Positions 8,116-17,044 of a DNA stretch of 64,000 bases are shown one piece after another; the stretch's first letter is position 1; every line of letters starts with the position of its first letter. Location of the stretch: contig CACXXW010000003.1 in the NCBI GenBank assembly GCA_902771635.1, forward strand, positions 1 to 64,000. Reading direction: 5' to 3'. The translations under genes and the position numbers were made by a program. Source of the stretch: an uncultured Bacteroidia bacterium. Its GTDB lineage: Bacteria > Bacteroidota > Bacteroidia > Bacteroidales > F082. Under the pieces are notes generated by a model, which ran no database searches, was not told the origin of the DNA, and saw nothing but the letters and a program-made list of their open reading frames with translations.

Positions 8116-10509
8116 GTGATCTACCCAACAAACTTCGAACAAAAAATCGGCTTCTCCAGCGTCCGTCAGATGCTTTCTGACCATTGTATCAGCCAGATGG
8201 GACTGGAGAAGGTGGAGACTATGAATTTTTCGACAGACAAAGGCTATATCCTCAAGAGTCTGGAGCAAACCGAAGAGTTTATCCACCTATTGCAGACGGG
8301 AGTACCTTTTCCTGTGCGCGATTTTCACGATCTGCGCGAGGCCTTCCACCGCATCCAGATAGACGGTACTTGCCTCAGTGTGGAAGATTTGTTTGCGCTG
8401 AAGCCTTCGCTCAATGTTTTAGAAGCTATTTTGCGCTATGGCCACTCTGAAAGTGCCGATGCTACACCACGAATCAAGTCGCTGATTGAGAATATTTTTG
8501 TCGAACGGAGTATCTTCACTGAGGTCAACCGCCTTGTCGATGATAAAGGCGAAATCCCTGATAATGCCTCTACTGAACTGCTCGAAATCCGTCAGAGCAT
8601 CCGTCGCAAGCAAGGCGGCATCGAGAAGCGCATCCGTCAAATCATGAGTGACGCCAAAACCGCTGGATGGGTCGACCAAAAATCAGAGCTTACCGTCCGC
8701 GATGGGAGGTTGGTCATCCCGGTGAAGGCAGGTGACAAGCGCGCCATAAGAGGTTTCATCCACGATGAGTCGGCCACGGGACAGACTGTCTACATCGAGC
8801 CTGCCGAAATCTTCGACACCTCCAACGAAATCAAGGAGCTGGAATATGCTGAACGGCGTGAGATACATCGTATCCTGATGGCTTTCACCCGATTGTTGCG
8901 TCCTTACCTCTCCGAACTTCGTAAGGCTTGGAACCTACTCGGTGAACTCGACTTCATTCGAGCCAAGGCTTTGCTGGCTAACGAAATCGGAGGTGTGAAG
9001 CCCGAATTACTGGATGCACCTTGTATCAATTGGCAGCAAGCACGACACCCGCTCTTGGAACACAAATTGAAAGCTCAAGGCAAGCAGGTTGTCCCGCTGG
9101 ATTTGAAGTTGGATGAAACCGACCGAATTTTAGTCATCAGCGGTCCCAATGCGGGTGGCAAGTCAGTTTGCCTAAAGACCACGGGCTTACTGCAATACAT
9201 GTTGCAATGTGGTCTTATGCTACCCATGCGTGTCGATTCGCAGTGTGGCTTGTTTGAAAGCCTCTTCATCGATATCGGCGATGAGCAGTCCATTTTGGAT
9301 GACCTATCGACTTATAGTTCACACCTTATCAATATGAAGGCGCTATTGGAGCAAGCCGATGGAAGAACCTTGTTCCTCATCGATGAGTTTGGCACGGGCA
9401 CAGAACCTCAGTTGGGTGGCGCCATAGCTGAAGCCATCCTTTTGGAACTCAACAAAAAACAGGCTTTTGGCATGGTCACTACGCACTATGCCAATCTCAA
9501 ACTTTTGGCCGACAACCATGAGGGCATCGTTAACGGTGCCATGCTGTTCGACACGAGGTTCATGCAGCCCATGTATATCATGATGACGGGCAAGCCTGGT
9601 TCATCCTTCGCTTTCGAAATTGCCAAGAAAATCGGCTTCCCCAAACAGATTCTTGATGACGCGGCCAACATCACTGGCGACCAACACCTCAAGTTCGAGA
9701 AACAATTGCAACAGCTTGAAGTCGACAAGAAAGCCATCCGCAAGAAGGAACAAGACCTGCGTATTGCCGACCAACTATTGACTGAAGTGGTGGAGAAATA
9801 CAAAGGCTTGCTTGCTGAACTCGAAGGCAAGAAGAAACAGTATCTTCGCGATGCTGCCGCAGAGGCACAAGAGCTCATCCAAAAAGCCAATAGCCAGATA
9901 GAGCGCACCATCAAGGAAATCAAGGAGGCACAGGCTGAGAAGACCAAGACCAAGGAAATCCGCCAGAACCTTGAAAAGACAAAAGAGGAAATCGCACAGA
10001 AAGCCAAGGAAGTAGCCGAAGAGAAGAAGAAAGGAGAAGCCGAGGAGGAGCTCAAGGTGGGCGACACCGTCTGCATCGACGACATGCAGGTGGTGGGTGA
10101 AATCCTGAGCATCAACGATACCGATGCAACCATCCTCTTCGACAGCATAAAGTTGCGCACCTCGCCCGATAAGCTCCGCAAAGTGAGCCGTGCCGAGGCA
10201 CGAAAGACGCAGCGCCGCTGGCAGGCAGGACTTATTGCCGAAGAACTCAGCGAAAAGGCCGAGCATTTCGACCTCACTCTCGATGTGCGCGGTAAGCGAG
10301 CCGAAGAAGCCTTGGACATCGTGGATAAGTATTTGGATGAAGCCAAACTGTTGAGCATCAAGGAGGTGAGTATCCTTCACGGCAAGGGTAATGGCATCCT
10401 GCGCAAGCTCATCCGTGAAAAACTCAGCCACAACCGTGAAGTGGAACGATTCTGCGATGCTTCGCTCGAAACAGGCGGAACGGGTATCACAAGGGTTTAT
10501 TTCAGATGA
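8116..10509 (+). CDS. mutS2: MutS2 (Smr-type endonuclease, ribosome rescue or recombination)
   Basis: The 797-residue protein has the MutS core and ATPase: Walker A GPNAGGKS (near residue 345), Walker B LFLIDEFGTGTEP (near 425), then a long Lys/Glu-rich coiled coil (about 515-650), a KOW-like segment, and a C-terminal Smr domain with LDVRG and HGKGNGILR. In other bacteria MutS2 suppresses recombination and splits collided ribosomes. The GTG start at 8116 (VIYPTNFEQKIGF) is preferred over the ATG at 8083 because the -7 box at 8088-8095 lies between them and MutS2 proteins of this group begin at this point. A terminator follows. Confidence 0.94.
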   Translation: MIYPTNFEQKIGFSSVRQMLSDHCISQMGLEKVETMNFSTDKGYILKSLEQTEEFIHLLQTGVPFPVRDFHDLREAFHRIQIDGTCLSVEDLFALKPSLNVLEAILRYGHSESADATPRIKSLIENIFVERSIFTEVNRLVDDKGEIPDNASTELLEIRQSIRRKQGGIEKRIRQIMSDAKTAGWVDQKSELTVRDGRLVIPVKAGDKRAIRGFIHDESATGQTVYIEPAEIFDTSNEIKELEYAERREIHRILMAFTRLLRPYLSELRKAWNLLGELDFIRAKALLANEIGGVKPELLDAPCINWQQARHPLLEHKLKAQGKQVVPLDLKLDETDRILVISGPNAGGKSVCLKTTGLLQYMLQCGLMLPMRVDSQCGLFESLFIDIGDEQSILDDLSTYSSHLINMKALLEQADGRTLFLIDEFGTGTEPQLGGAIAEAILLELNKKQAFGMVTTHYANLKLLADNHEGIVNGAMLFDTRFMQPMYIMMTGKPGSSFAFEIAKKIGFPKQILDDAANITGDQHLKFEKQLQQLEVDKKAIRKKEQDLRIADQLLTEVVEKYKGLLAELEGKKKQYLRDAAAEAQELIQKANSQIERTIKEIKEAQAEKTKTKEIRQNLEKTKEEIAQKAKEVAEEKKKGEAEEELKVGDTVCIDDMQVVGEILSINDTDATILFDSIKLRTSPDKLRKVSRAEARKTQRRWQAGLIAEELSEKAEHFDLTLDVRGKRAEEALDIVDKYLDEAKLLSIKEVSILHGKGNGILRKLIREKLSHNREVERFCDASLETGGTGITRVYFR

Positions 10510-10514
10510 AAAAA

Positions 10515-10547
10515 ACAGAGCCAGAACAGCCTGACTCTGTTTTTTTT
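10515..10547 (+). terminator. Terminator after mutS2
   Basis: Stem ACAGAG/CTCTGT extended by CAG/CTG across one mismatch, then eight T. The A-run on the other side could make it bidirectional and serve the minus-strand gene ending at 10561. Confidence 0.8.
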
Positions 10548-10560
10548 ACATAAGCCTCAC

Positions 10561-10806
10561 TTATTTTCTCTTGAACAGGGAAAGGATAAGGAGTAGCACA
10601 ACGGCACCCGCTGTTCCGACCAGCAACTGGCCCCAGAAAGTGTCGCTTACTGTCAGATTGAGCTCTCTGAAAATCCAGCTGCCTAGGACACCGCCGACCA
10701 GACCTACGATGATGTTTACCAAAAGGCCATGGCCTCTTTTCATGATTTTACCAGCAATGAAACCTGCCAGGGCTCCGATGAAGATAGATACAATGACTCC
10801 CCACAT
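10561..10806 (-). CDS. GlsB/YeaQ/YmgE family small membrane protein
   Basis: An 81-residue protein with three hydrophobic segments (about 1-18, 27-48, 58-78) rich in Gly, with the family pattern GALAGFIAGKIMKRG then NIIVGLVGGVLGSWIF. The family, called transglycosylase-associated proteins, is small, widespread and often stress-related, with no proven enzyme activity. It lies 45 bases downstream of ysxC on the same strand and may be transcribed with it. Confidence 0.85.
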   Translation of the reverse strand: MWGVIVSIFIGALAGFIAGKIMKRGHGLLVNIIVGLVGGVLGSWIFRELNLTVSDTFWGQLLVGTAGAVVLLLILSLFKRK

Positions 10807-10851
10807 AGTGTTTTTAGATTTAAGGATTAAGTATTTAAAGATTGAATTTGA

Positions 10852-11469
10852 TTAGTGTTTGTTCATTAAATCAGCAATCTCGTTGTTTTGTTGTTCGATG
10901 TAATTGAGAACATCGTCGCGGCCAGTCTTTTTCTCCGCCGAAGTGATAAAGATAGGCGGTAGTTCTTCCCACTCTTCCAAAAGTTTTGCCTTAAAAGCCT
11001 CCACATTCCTTTCAAGCTCCGCTTTCGAGACCTTGTCAGCTTTAGTGAACACAATGCAGAAAGGCACTTGGTTTTCACCTAACCATTCTACAAAGCCCAA
11101 ATCGTTGTTTTGCGGCTCGATGCGCGAGTCGACCAAAACGAAAGTGCACACCAAATTGCGGCGGCGACTGATGTAGTTGTTGATCATCACGCGCCATTGC
11201 TCGCGAGTCTTCTTCGAGTGCTGTGCATAACCATAGCCCGGCAAGTCGACAAGATACCAAGCGTCATTGACAATGAAATGGTTGATGGCCACCGTTTTTC
11301 CTGGCACCGATGAAGTTTTGGCTAAACCCTTGCGTTGCACCAACATGTTGATTAGCGATGATTTGCCCACGTTGGAGCGGCCAATGAAGGCATATTCGGG
11401 AATGTTGTCGTTCGGCAAGAACTCAAAGCGAGTGTTGCTCATTAGGAATTCGGCTTTTTTGATGTCCAT
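10852..11469 (-). CDS. ysxC: Ribosome biogenesis GTPase YsxC/EngB
   Basis: GTPase of about 205 residues needed for 50S subunit assembly. Motifs in order: G1 [11 protein letters not shown]2 region KTVAINHF, G3 DLPGYG, G4 TKAD, G5 TSAEKKTG. The start at 11469 ([17 protein letters not shown]) is chosen over an upstream in-frame ATG at 11526 because the -7 box lies between them. It is divergent from mraZ. Confidence 0.93.
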   Translation of the reverse strand: MDIKKAEFLMSNTRFEFLPNDNIPEYAFIGRSNVGKSSLINMLVQRKGLAKTSSVPGKTVAINHFIVNDAWYLVDLPGYGYAQHSKKTREQWRVMINNYISRRRNLVCTFVLVDSRIEPQNNDLGFVEWLGENQVPFCIVFTKADKVSKAELERNVEAFKAKLLEEWEELPPIFITSAEKKTGRDDVLNYIEQQNNEIADLMNKH

Positions 11470-11497
11470 AAGTGCGGTGTTTTTCTCAACTATTTTG

Positions 11498-11505
11498 CAA
11501 AAGTA
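11498..11505 (-). promoter_or_regulatory. -7 box for ysxC
   Basis: CAAAAGTA on the plus strand, read as TACTTTTG on the minus strand, 28 bases before the ysxC ATG. Confidence 0.6.
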
Positions 11506-11567
11506 ACAAAAAAAGCCGAAATCCATTGTTTTTTGTTGAAAAATATTGCTTTGAACTCTAAAAAATT

Positions 11568-11620
11568 AACAAGATTTCAACAAGATATAAACAAAGTTAT
11601 GAACAAATTCTGTTGATAAC
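11568..11620. repeat. Iteron-like AACAAGAT repeats and inverted repeat between ysxC and mraZ
   Basis: AACAAGAT at 11568 and 11579, AACAAAGT at 11590 and AACAAATT at 11602 recur at 11, 11 and 12 bases, about one helical turn. They run into GTTATGAACA-N5-TGTTGATAAC (11596-11620), an inverted repeat with one mismatch, followed by TTGTTTTT. Likely a protein-binding or terminator region; the binding factor is unknown. Confidence 0.5.
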
Positions 11621-11640
11621 TTGTTTTTAATTTGTGTAGA

Positions 11641-11676
11641 AAAGTGTTTGTAAGTGGGAAAAAGTGTATATCTTTG
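11641..11676 (+). promoter_or_regulatory. dcw promoter with three MraZ-box-like repeats
   Basis: AAAGTGT (11641), TAAGTGG (11651) and AAAGTGT (11661) repeat exactly every 10 bases with three-base spacers; a weaker TTTGTGT lies in register at 11631. The promoter TTTG (11647-11650) and TATCTTTG (11669-11676), 18 bases apart, are interleaved with the boxes. MraZ is known to bind arrays of such short direct repeats ahead of its own gene, so autoregulation of the whole cluster is likely. Confidence 0.7.
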
Positions 11677-11703
11677 CAGCTGGAAAAATGATGACAAACG
11701 ACA

Positions 11704-12153
11704 ATGAGTTACTTGGTAGGACATTATAACTGCAAATTGGATTCGAAAGGCCGTCTTTTGGTGCCTAGCGAATTCAAGGAGCAATTGGGAAGTCAAGTGG
11801 AAGAAGGCTTTGTCCTTCGTCCTGGTCTTCATGCCACCTGCCTTGAACTCTACACGAGAAAAGACTGGGATGAGGTGCAAGACCAGCTGCGTGCTGCATT
11901 CAGCCAATTCAAGGCAAAGCAGGAGGCGGTGCTGCGCAAATACAATGCTGGAGCCCGTTTCGTGCGACTCGACGGCAGCGGTCGACTGCAGATTCCCAAA
12001 GACCTCATCGAAAAAGGTGCGCTCGTGAAAGACCTGGTCATCACTTCGGTCACGACGAAGATGGAAATCTGGGACAAGAACCTCTACGAACAGTCCATCG
12101 ACGAGCTTGACGACGAGGAGTTCTTCAACCTGCTTGGCGAAAACATCAAATAG
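11704..12153 (+). CDS. mraZ: MraZ, transcriptional regulator of the dcw cluster
   Basis: A 149-residue protein of two SpoVT/AbrB-like repeats: residues 8-50 (CKLDSKGRLLVPSEFKEQL) and 80-125 (VRLDGSGRLQIPKDLIEKG). MraZ forms a ring and binds direct repeats ahead of its own promoter, adjusting expression of the division and cell-wall genes behind it. Promoter boxes of that type lie at 11641-11667. It is the first gene of the cluster and is followed by rsmH after 11 bases. Confidence 0.93.
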   Translation: MSYLVGHYNCKLDSKGRLLVPSEFKEQLGSQVEEGFVLRPGLHATCLELYTRKDWDEVQDQLRAAFSQFKAKQEAVLRKYNAGARFVRLDGSGRLQIPKDLIEKGALVKDLVITSVTTKMEIWDKNLYEQSIDELDDEEFFNLLGENIK

Positions 12154-12164
12154 GGAGGATAAAC

Positions 12165-13061
12165 ATGTATCACAATCCGGTCATGTTGAAAGAGTGCATC
12201 GAGGGCTTGAACATCAACCCCGAGGGCATCTACGCCGACGTTACCTTTGGCGGTGGTGGCCATTCGCGCGCCATCCTTGAAAGGCTGACGACGGGGCATC
12301 TCTATGCCTTTGACCAAGATGAGGATGCCGAAGCCAATGCCTTTGACGACGAGCGCTTCACCTTTATTCCCCAAAACTTCAGGTACTTTAAGAACTTTAT
12401 TCAACTTTATAACGGCGGCCGTCAGATTGATGGCATAATCGCCGACTTGGGCGTTTCTTCGCACCAGTTCGACACACCTGAGAAAGGCTTCTCGACTCGC
12501 TTCGACGGTCCTTTGGACATGCGCATGAGCCAGATGACCCCCAACGACGCCGCCACTGTGGTGAACACTTACGACCATGCCGACCTGACGCGCATCTTTC
12601 GACTTTATGGCGAGATGCAACAGCCCCAGCTCATCGCCTCCGACATCATCATGGCGCGCGAGGCCGAGCCCATTGAGACCACCGAACAGCTGAAGGCTGC
12701 AGTGCAACGCCGTTTGCCACGTGGCAAGGAGAACAAGGTGCTTGCCCAACTCTTCCAAGCTTTGCGCATTGAGGTGAACCAAGAGCTCGAAGCTCTTAGC
12801 GCTTTCCTCACGCAATGCCCAGATGTTTTGAAACTGGGTGGCCGCCTTGTGGTGATGTCTTATCATTCGTTGGAAGACCGTCTCGTGAAGAACTTCATGA
12901 AGACTGGCAACGCCGAAGGCAAGGAGGAGAAGGACTTTTACGGAAACCTGTTGACACCATATACTATCATCACGCGCAAGCCCATTGTTCCCTCCGATGA
13001 GGAGATGGAAAGCAACAACAGAGCTCGCAGCGCCAAACTCAGAATCGCGGAAAGGAAATAA
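12165..13061 (+). CDS. rsmH: 16S rRNA (cytosine-1402-N4) methyltransferase
   Basis: SAM-dependent methylase of 298 residues (formerly MraW). It begins with MYHNPVMLKECIEGL, has the SAM loop DVTFGGGGHSRAIL (about 25-38), DLGVSSHQFD (about 100-109) with the GFSTRFDGPLDMRM segment, and the C-terminal SYHSLEDRLVKNF motif. It is the second dcw gene, as in most bacteria; the next gene starts 4 bases after its stop. Confidence 0.95.
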   Translation: MYHNPVMLKECIEGLNINPEGIYADVTFGGGGHSRAILERLTTGHLYAFDQDEDAEANAFDDERFTFIPQNFRYFKNFIQLYNGGRQIDGIIADLGVSSHQFDTPEKGFSTRFDGPLDMRMSQMTPNDAATVVNTYDHADLTRIFRLYGEMQQPQLIASDIIMAREAEPIETTEQLKAAVQRRLPRGKENKVLAQLFQALRIEVNQELEALSAFLTQCPDVLKLGGRLVVMSYHSLEDRLVKNFMKTGNAEGKEEKDFYGNLLTPYTIITRKPIVPSDEEMESNNRARSAKLRIAERK

Positions 13062-13065
13062 AGAC

Positions 13066-13437
13066 ATGGGAGATAAGAAAGATACAAAGAAGAACAAGAA
13101 GGGTGGTAAGAGAGTAATGTCGGTTCTGGGCGGTACTTTCCTCGTAAGGGAGAAATTCACCAAGCAGTTTCTCTTCCTTGCGTATGTCACCCTGTTGCTT
13201 ATGGTTATCATCACCAACACCTACATAGCGGAGGAGAAGAACCGTGAGTTGACACAAGCCACCAAACGTCTCAACGACTTGCAGGTGGAATACATACAGG
13301 TGAAGTCGGCCATTATGGAGGCCTCAAAACAGTCGGTGCTGGTCAAAAGGCTGCAAGGCACAGGACTGAAAGAAGCTACTGAGCCCCTGAAGCGCATCAA
13401 CATGAATGTCGAACCCGAAAAGAAAGAGGAGCCATGA
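13066..13437 (+). CDS. ftsL: FtsL-like cell division protein
   Basis: A 123-residue bitopic protein: a very basic cytoplasmic N-terminus (GDKKDTKKNKKGGKR), one membrane helix at about 42-60 (FLFLAYVTLLLMVIITNTY), then a periplasmic coiled coil (EEKNRELTQATKRLNDLQVE). Size, topology and position between rsmH and the PBP gene match FtsL of Bacteroidetes, part of the FtsQLB complex that activates FtsWI. The ATG at 13066 is chosen because longer frames run into rsmH. It overlaps ftsI by four bases. Confidence 0.85.
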   Translation: MGDKKDTKKNKKGGKRVMSVLGGTFLVREKFTKQFLFLAYVTLLLMVIITNTYIAEEKNRELTQATKRLNDLQVEYIQVKSAIMEASKQSVLVKRLQGTGLKEATEPLKRINMNVEPEKKEEP

Positions 13438-15587
13438 TTGATCCGAAAACCGATACGCTTTGGAAGACCTATTTGGTCTATTTCCTCGTCCTTGTCTTTG
13501 GCATCGCCATCATCGCGAAAATCATCGTGGTGCAGACCAAGGACAATAAGGAGTTGGTGAAGCTCGCCGAACAGCGTGAATACCGTGTCGACACTTTGGA
13601 AGCATCGCGCGGCAACATCTTTTCTGCTGATGGGCAACTGATGGCAACCACCATCCCGCTCTATGATGTCTTTTTCGATTACAAGGCAGTTGACTCGGTT
13701 GTTTTGGCCGAAAACATCGATTCGCTATGCGTACAGATGGCTGAGTTGCTTCCCAAGCGTAATGCTGCCCAATGGAAGGCTTTCTTCGCCGAAGGCAGGG
13801 CCAAAAAAAACCGTCACTACAAGATAGCACTGAACATCACCCAAGCGGAGCTGCGCAAGATGCAAAGCTTTGTCATCTTCAACCGTGGTATCTACAAAGG
13901 AGGCATCATCGTTGAAAAGAAAATTAGGCGTGAGCATCCCTACAAGAATCTGGCTAGTCTCATGCTTGGTATGGCCAACGAGAAGAAGGGCTACTTTTTT
14001 GGTCTAGAGGGCGCTTACAATAACTATCTCAGAGGACAAAACGGCAGACAATTAGTGCGTAGGATCCACCACGGCGGTTGGATTCCCGTCGACTCAGAAG
14101 ACAACACCGATGCCCAAAACGGCGATGATGTCATCACTACCTTCGACATCAAGTTGCAGGATATTGTGGAGAGTGCACTCAACAATACGTTGACCGTCAA
14201 CAAGGCGGAACAAGGTTGCACCATCCTGATGGATGTGGAGACGGGTTATGTCAAGGCCTTGGCCAACTTGAGCCTCAACCATGAGACGGGTAAATATGAG
14301 GAACTGTACAATGTGGCCTTGACTGAGCGCTACGAGCCGGGATCAGTATTCAAGATTGCTTCGATGGTCGTGCTGCTCAACAACAACGAAAACATGAGCC
14401 TCAGCGATAAGGTGAACATCGGCACGGGCCCCATCAAGTTCTCGAACCGTACGATGAAGGATGACCATAGCTTTGCCAAAGGTGGTATCTGCACTGTGCA
14501 GGAGGTCATTGAGCAGTCGTCGAACAAAGGCACTGCGGTGCTGGTTACCAAAAACTTTGCCGCCCATCCTGAGAGATATGTCGATGGCCTGTATGCCTTG
14601 GGTCTGAACAAGAAAATCGGTACGGGCATCACGGGTGAAGCTCAGCCTGTCATCAAGCACCCGAATGACAAGACTAAAGACGGCCGCAAGCTTTGGTCGA
14701 ATGTGTCCTTGCCGTGGATGTCAATCGGCTATGAGGTGAACGTCACCCCAATGCAGCTCTTGATGCTTTATAATGCTATCGCCAATGGAGGTCGCATGAT
14801 GAAGCCTCAATTTGTCACTGAGATCCGTCGTGGCGAACAGACCGTGGAGAAATTTGAGCCCATTGTGCTCAATGAGCATATCGCTTCGCCAGAGGCCATA
14901 AAGAAAATACAGACCATGCTTGAGGGTGTGGTGATTAGAGGCACGGCCAAGCGTCAGTTTGCCGACTGTGTTGTTGGAGTGGCGGGCAAGACGGGCACTG
15001 CACAATACTATGATAAGGTACAGGGCTATGCTTACCACGAACCGGGCATTGGCAGGAAGTTGTACAACACCACTTTTGTGGGTTATTTCCCCACCGATAA
15101 GCCGCGCTACAGTTGCATCATCATGGTGAGCCGCGCCCGTGGCGCCAAATGGGCTGCTGGCGGCGTGTCGGCACCAGGTTTCAGGGAGATTGCCGAAAAG
15201 GTGTATGCCACGCGCATTGGAATCATGGAAGACGACAGCGTCGTGATGAAAGCGGATAAAGCTAAGGCCCCTGTCATAGTGCGTCACGACAAGGAGTCGC
15301 AGTATCTTAAAGGCATAGCCAAAAACTACAGTGACTATGCCATCAATGGCGACTGGGTGACGGTTGAGAGCAATGAGAATGGCCAAATCACCATGCGCGA
15401 GGCCAAACTTTCCAATTGTGTTGTGCCTGATGTGGTCGGTATGGACATCACGGATGCCATTTATCTCCTTGAGAATATGGGCATCAGTACGGAATTCACG
15501 GGTCAAGGTGTTGTCAAAGAGCAGTCGCTGCACGCTGGCGATACCGTCAAAGCCAATAGCACAATGCACTTAAAACTTGAAAAATGA
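13434..15587 (+). CDS. ftsI: Penicillin-binding protein, septal transpeptidase FtsI (PBP3) with PASTA domain
   Basis: Cross-links septal peptidoglycan. The 717-residue protein has one N-terminal TM helix (12-30), a PBP dimerisation domain (starting at ASRGNIFSADG), and the transpeptidase with SVFK (active Ser, within EPGSVFK), SSN and KTGT (in VAGKTGTAQ). The last 65 residues form a PASTA domain (NCVVPDVVGMDITDAIYLL), usual in Bacteroidetes and Gram-positive FtsI but absent from E. coli FtsI. It overlaps ftsL (13434-13437) and murE (ATGA). Confidence 0.95.
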   Translation: MIDPKTDTLWKTYLVYFLVLVFGIAIIAKIIVVQTKDNKELVKLAEQREYRVDTLEASRGNIFSADGQLMATTIPLYDVFFDYKAVDSVVLAENIDSLCVQMAELLPKRNAAQWKAFFAEGRAKKNRHYKIALNITQAELRKMQSFVIFNRGIYKGGIIVEKKIRREHPYKNLASLMLGMANEKKGYFFGLEGAYNNYLRGQNGRQLVRRIHHGGWIPVDSEDNTDAQNGDDVITTFDIKLQDIVESALNNTLTVNKAEQGCTILMDVETGYVKALANLSLNHETGKYEELYNVALTERYEPGSVFKIASMVVLLNNNENMSLSDKVNIGTGPIKFSNRTMKDDHSFAKGGICTVQEVIEQSSNKGTAVLVTKNFAAHPERYVDGLYALGLNKKIGTGITGEAQPVIKHPNDKTKDGRKLWSNVSLPWMSIGYEVNVTPMQLLMLYNAIANGGRMMKPQFVTEIRRGEQTVEKFEPIVLNEHIASPEAIKKIQTMLEGVVIRGTAKRQFADCVVGVAGKTGTAQYYDKVQGYAYHEPGIGRKLYNTTFVGYFPTDKPRYSCIIMVSRARGAKWAAGGVSAPGFREIAEKVYATRIGIMEDDSVVMKADKAKAPVIVRHDKESQYLKGIAKNYSDYAINGDWVTVESNENGQITMREAKLSNCVVPDVVGMDITDAIYLLENMGISTEFTGQGVVKEQSLHAGDTVKANSTMHLKLEK

Positions 15588-17041
15588 TGAAACTCAAAGA
15601 CATATTGACGAATTGCAACCTTTTGGAGATCGTTGGAGAGAAAGATGTCGATGTTGCCAACATCACTTTCGATTCCCGTAAGGTAAGCCAAGGCACTTTG
15701 TTTTTTGCCGTCAAAGGTACGCAGGTCGATGGCCACGACTACATTGACGGTGCCATCGAAAAAGGCGCTTCGGTGATTGTGTGTGAGAAACTGCCGCGTA
15801 AAAAAGTTGAAAATGTCACCTATGTGAAAGTAGATAACTCGGCATACGTATTGGGTGTTGGCGCTTCCAATTTCTTCGGCAATCCTTCGGAGAAGCTGAA
15901 GTTGGTGGGCGTGACAGGTACCAACGGCAAGACCACCATCGCCACCTTATTATATAGGCTTTTCACTGAAGCGGGCTATAGTTGCGGTTTACTCTCGACA
16001 ATTGAGAACATTGTCAACCGTGAGGTCGTTCCTTCGACGCACACGACCCCTGATCCTATCGAGCTGAACACCTTGTTGCAGCAGATGGTTGACAAGGGCT
16101 GTGAGTTCGCTTTTATGGAGGTGAGTTCCCACAGTGTTGCGCAAGACCGCATCGCGGGATTGCATTTCGCTGGAGGCATTTTCACCAACTTGACGCACGA
16201 CCACTTGGATTACCACAAGACTATGGCCAACTATCGCAACGCCAAGAAGAAGTTCTTCGACGGTTTGCCGCAGTCCGCATTCGCCTTGACCAACTTGGAT
16301 GACAAGAACGGCGCGTTTATGCTGCAAAACACGCAGGCCCGCAAGTTGAGCTATGCCTTAAAACACGATGCTGACTTCAAAGGTGTCATCATGGAAAGCC
16401 ATTTCGACGGTATGCTGCTTAAGGTGAATGGTATTGAGATGTTCACACAACTTGTCGGCGGGTTCAATGCCAGTAACCTCTTGGCCATTTATGGTGCGGC
16501 TACGGCTTTGGGATTCAATAAGGATGAGCTGCTGGTCGAAATCAGCAAGTTGCATGGCGCCAACGGTCGTTTCGACATGGTGCATTCTGAACAAGGTATT
16601 GTTGGTATTGTTGACTATGCCCACACGCCTGACGCATTGGAGAATGTGTTGGTGACCATCAATGAGGTGCGTTGCCACAAGGAGACGCTCATCACCGTGG
16701 TGGGCTGTGGTGGTAACCGTGACACCACAAAGCGTCCCGAGATGGCTGCCGTCGCTGTGAAGCTCAGCGACCGTGTCATCCTCACCAGCGACAATCCGCG
16801 CAACGAAGACCCTGATGAGATTATTCGTCAGATGAAAGCTGGTGTGGCCGAAGAAGACCGTGGCAAGGTGTTGAGCATTACCAACCGTCGCGAGGCTATC
16901 CGCACTGCTGTGGCGCTGGCCAAACGAGGCGACATCATCCTTTTGGCGGGCAAAGGCCATGAGAACTATCAGGAAATCAACGGAGTAAAGAACCATTTCG
17001 ACGACAAGGAAGTGTTGTCGGAAGCATTGAAGGAGGCATAA
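15584..17041 (+). CDS. murE: UDP-MurNAc-L-Ala-D-Glu:meso-diaminopimelate ligase
   Basis: Adds the third residue of the peptide stem in the cytoplasm. All three Mur-ligase domains are present in 485 residues: N-terminal UDP-binding (FDSRKVSQGTLFFAVKGT), central ATPase with GTNGKTT (about 110), and the C-terminal domain with the DNPRNEDP motif, which in this family marks meso-DAP specificity. It is complete, in contrast to the murD relic downstream. ATG at 15584 overlaps the ftsI stop; an ATG at 15587 is equally possible. Confidence 0.96.
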   Translation: MMKLKDILTNCNLLEIVGEKDVDVANITFDSRKVSQGTLFFAVKGTQVDGHDYIDGAIEKGASVIVCEKLPRKKVENVTYVKVDNSAYVLGVGASNFFGNPSEKLKLVGVTGTNGKTTIATLLYRLFTEAGYSCGLLSTIENIVNREVVPSTHTTPDPIELNTLLQQMVDKGCEFAFMEVSSHSVAQDRIAGLHFAGGIFTNLTHDHLDYHKTMANYRNAKKKFFDGLPQSAFALTNLDDKNGAFMLQNTQARKLSYALKHDADFKGVIMESHFDGMLLKVNGIEMFTQLVGGFNASNLLAIYGAATALGFNKDELLVEISKLHGANGRFDMVHSEQGIVGIVDYAHTPDALENVLVTINEVRCHKETLITVVGCGGNRDTTKRPEMAAVAVKLSDRVILTSDNPRNEDPDEIIRQMKAGVAEEDRGKVLSITNRREAIRTAVALAKRGDIILLAGKGHENYQEINGVKNHFDDKEVLSEALKEA

Positions 17042-17044
17042 GCC

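Noticed and set aside
9486..10361. 291-codon minus-strand ORF opposite mutS2
   Set aside because: Ser/Leu/Phe-rich product is the complement of the Lys/Glu coiled coil of MutS2; no promoter or family match.
11568..11620. Chromosomal replication origin
   Set aside because: Only one near-match to a DnaA box, short region, and no dnaA or dnaN gene nearby.
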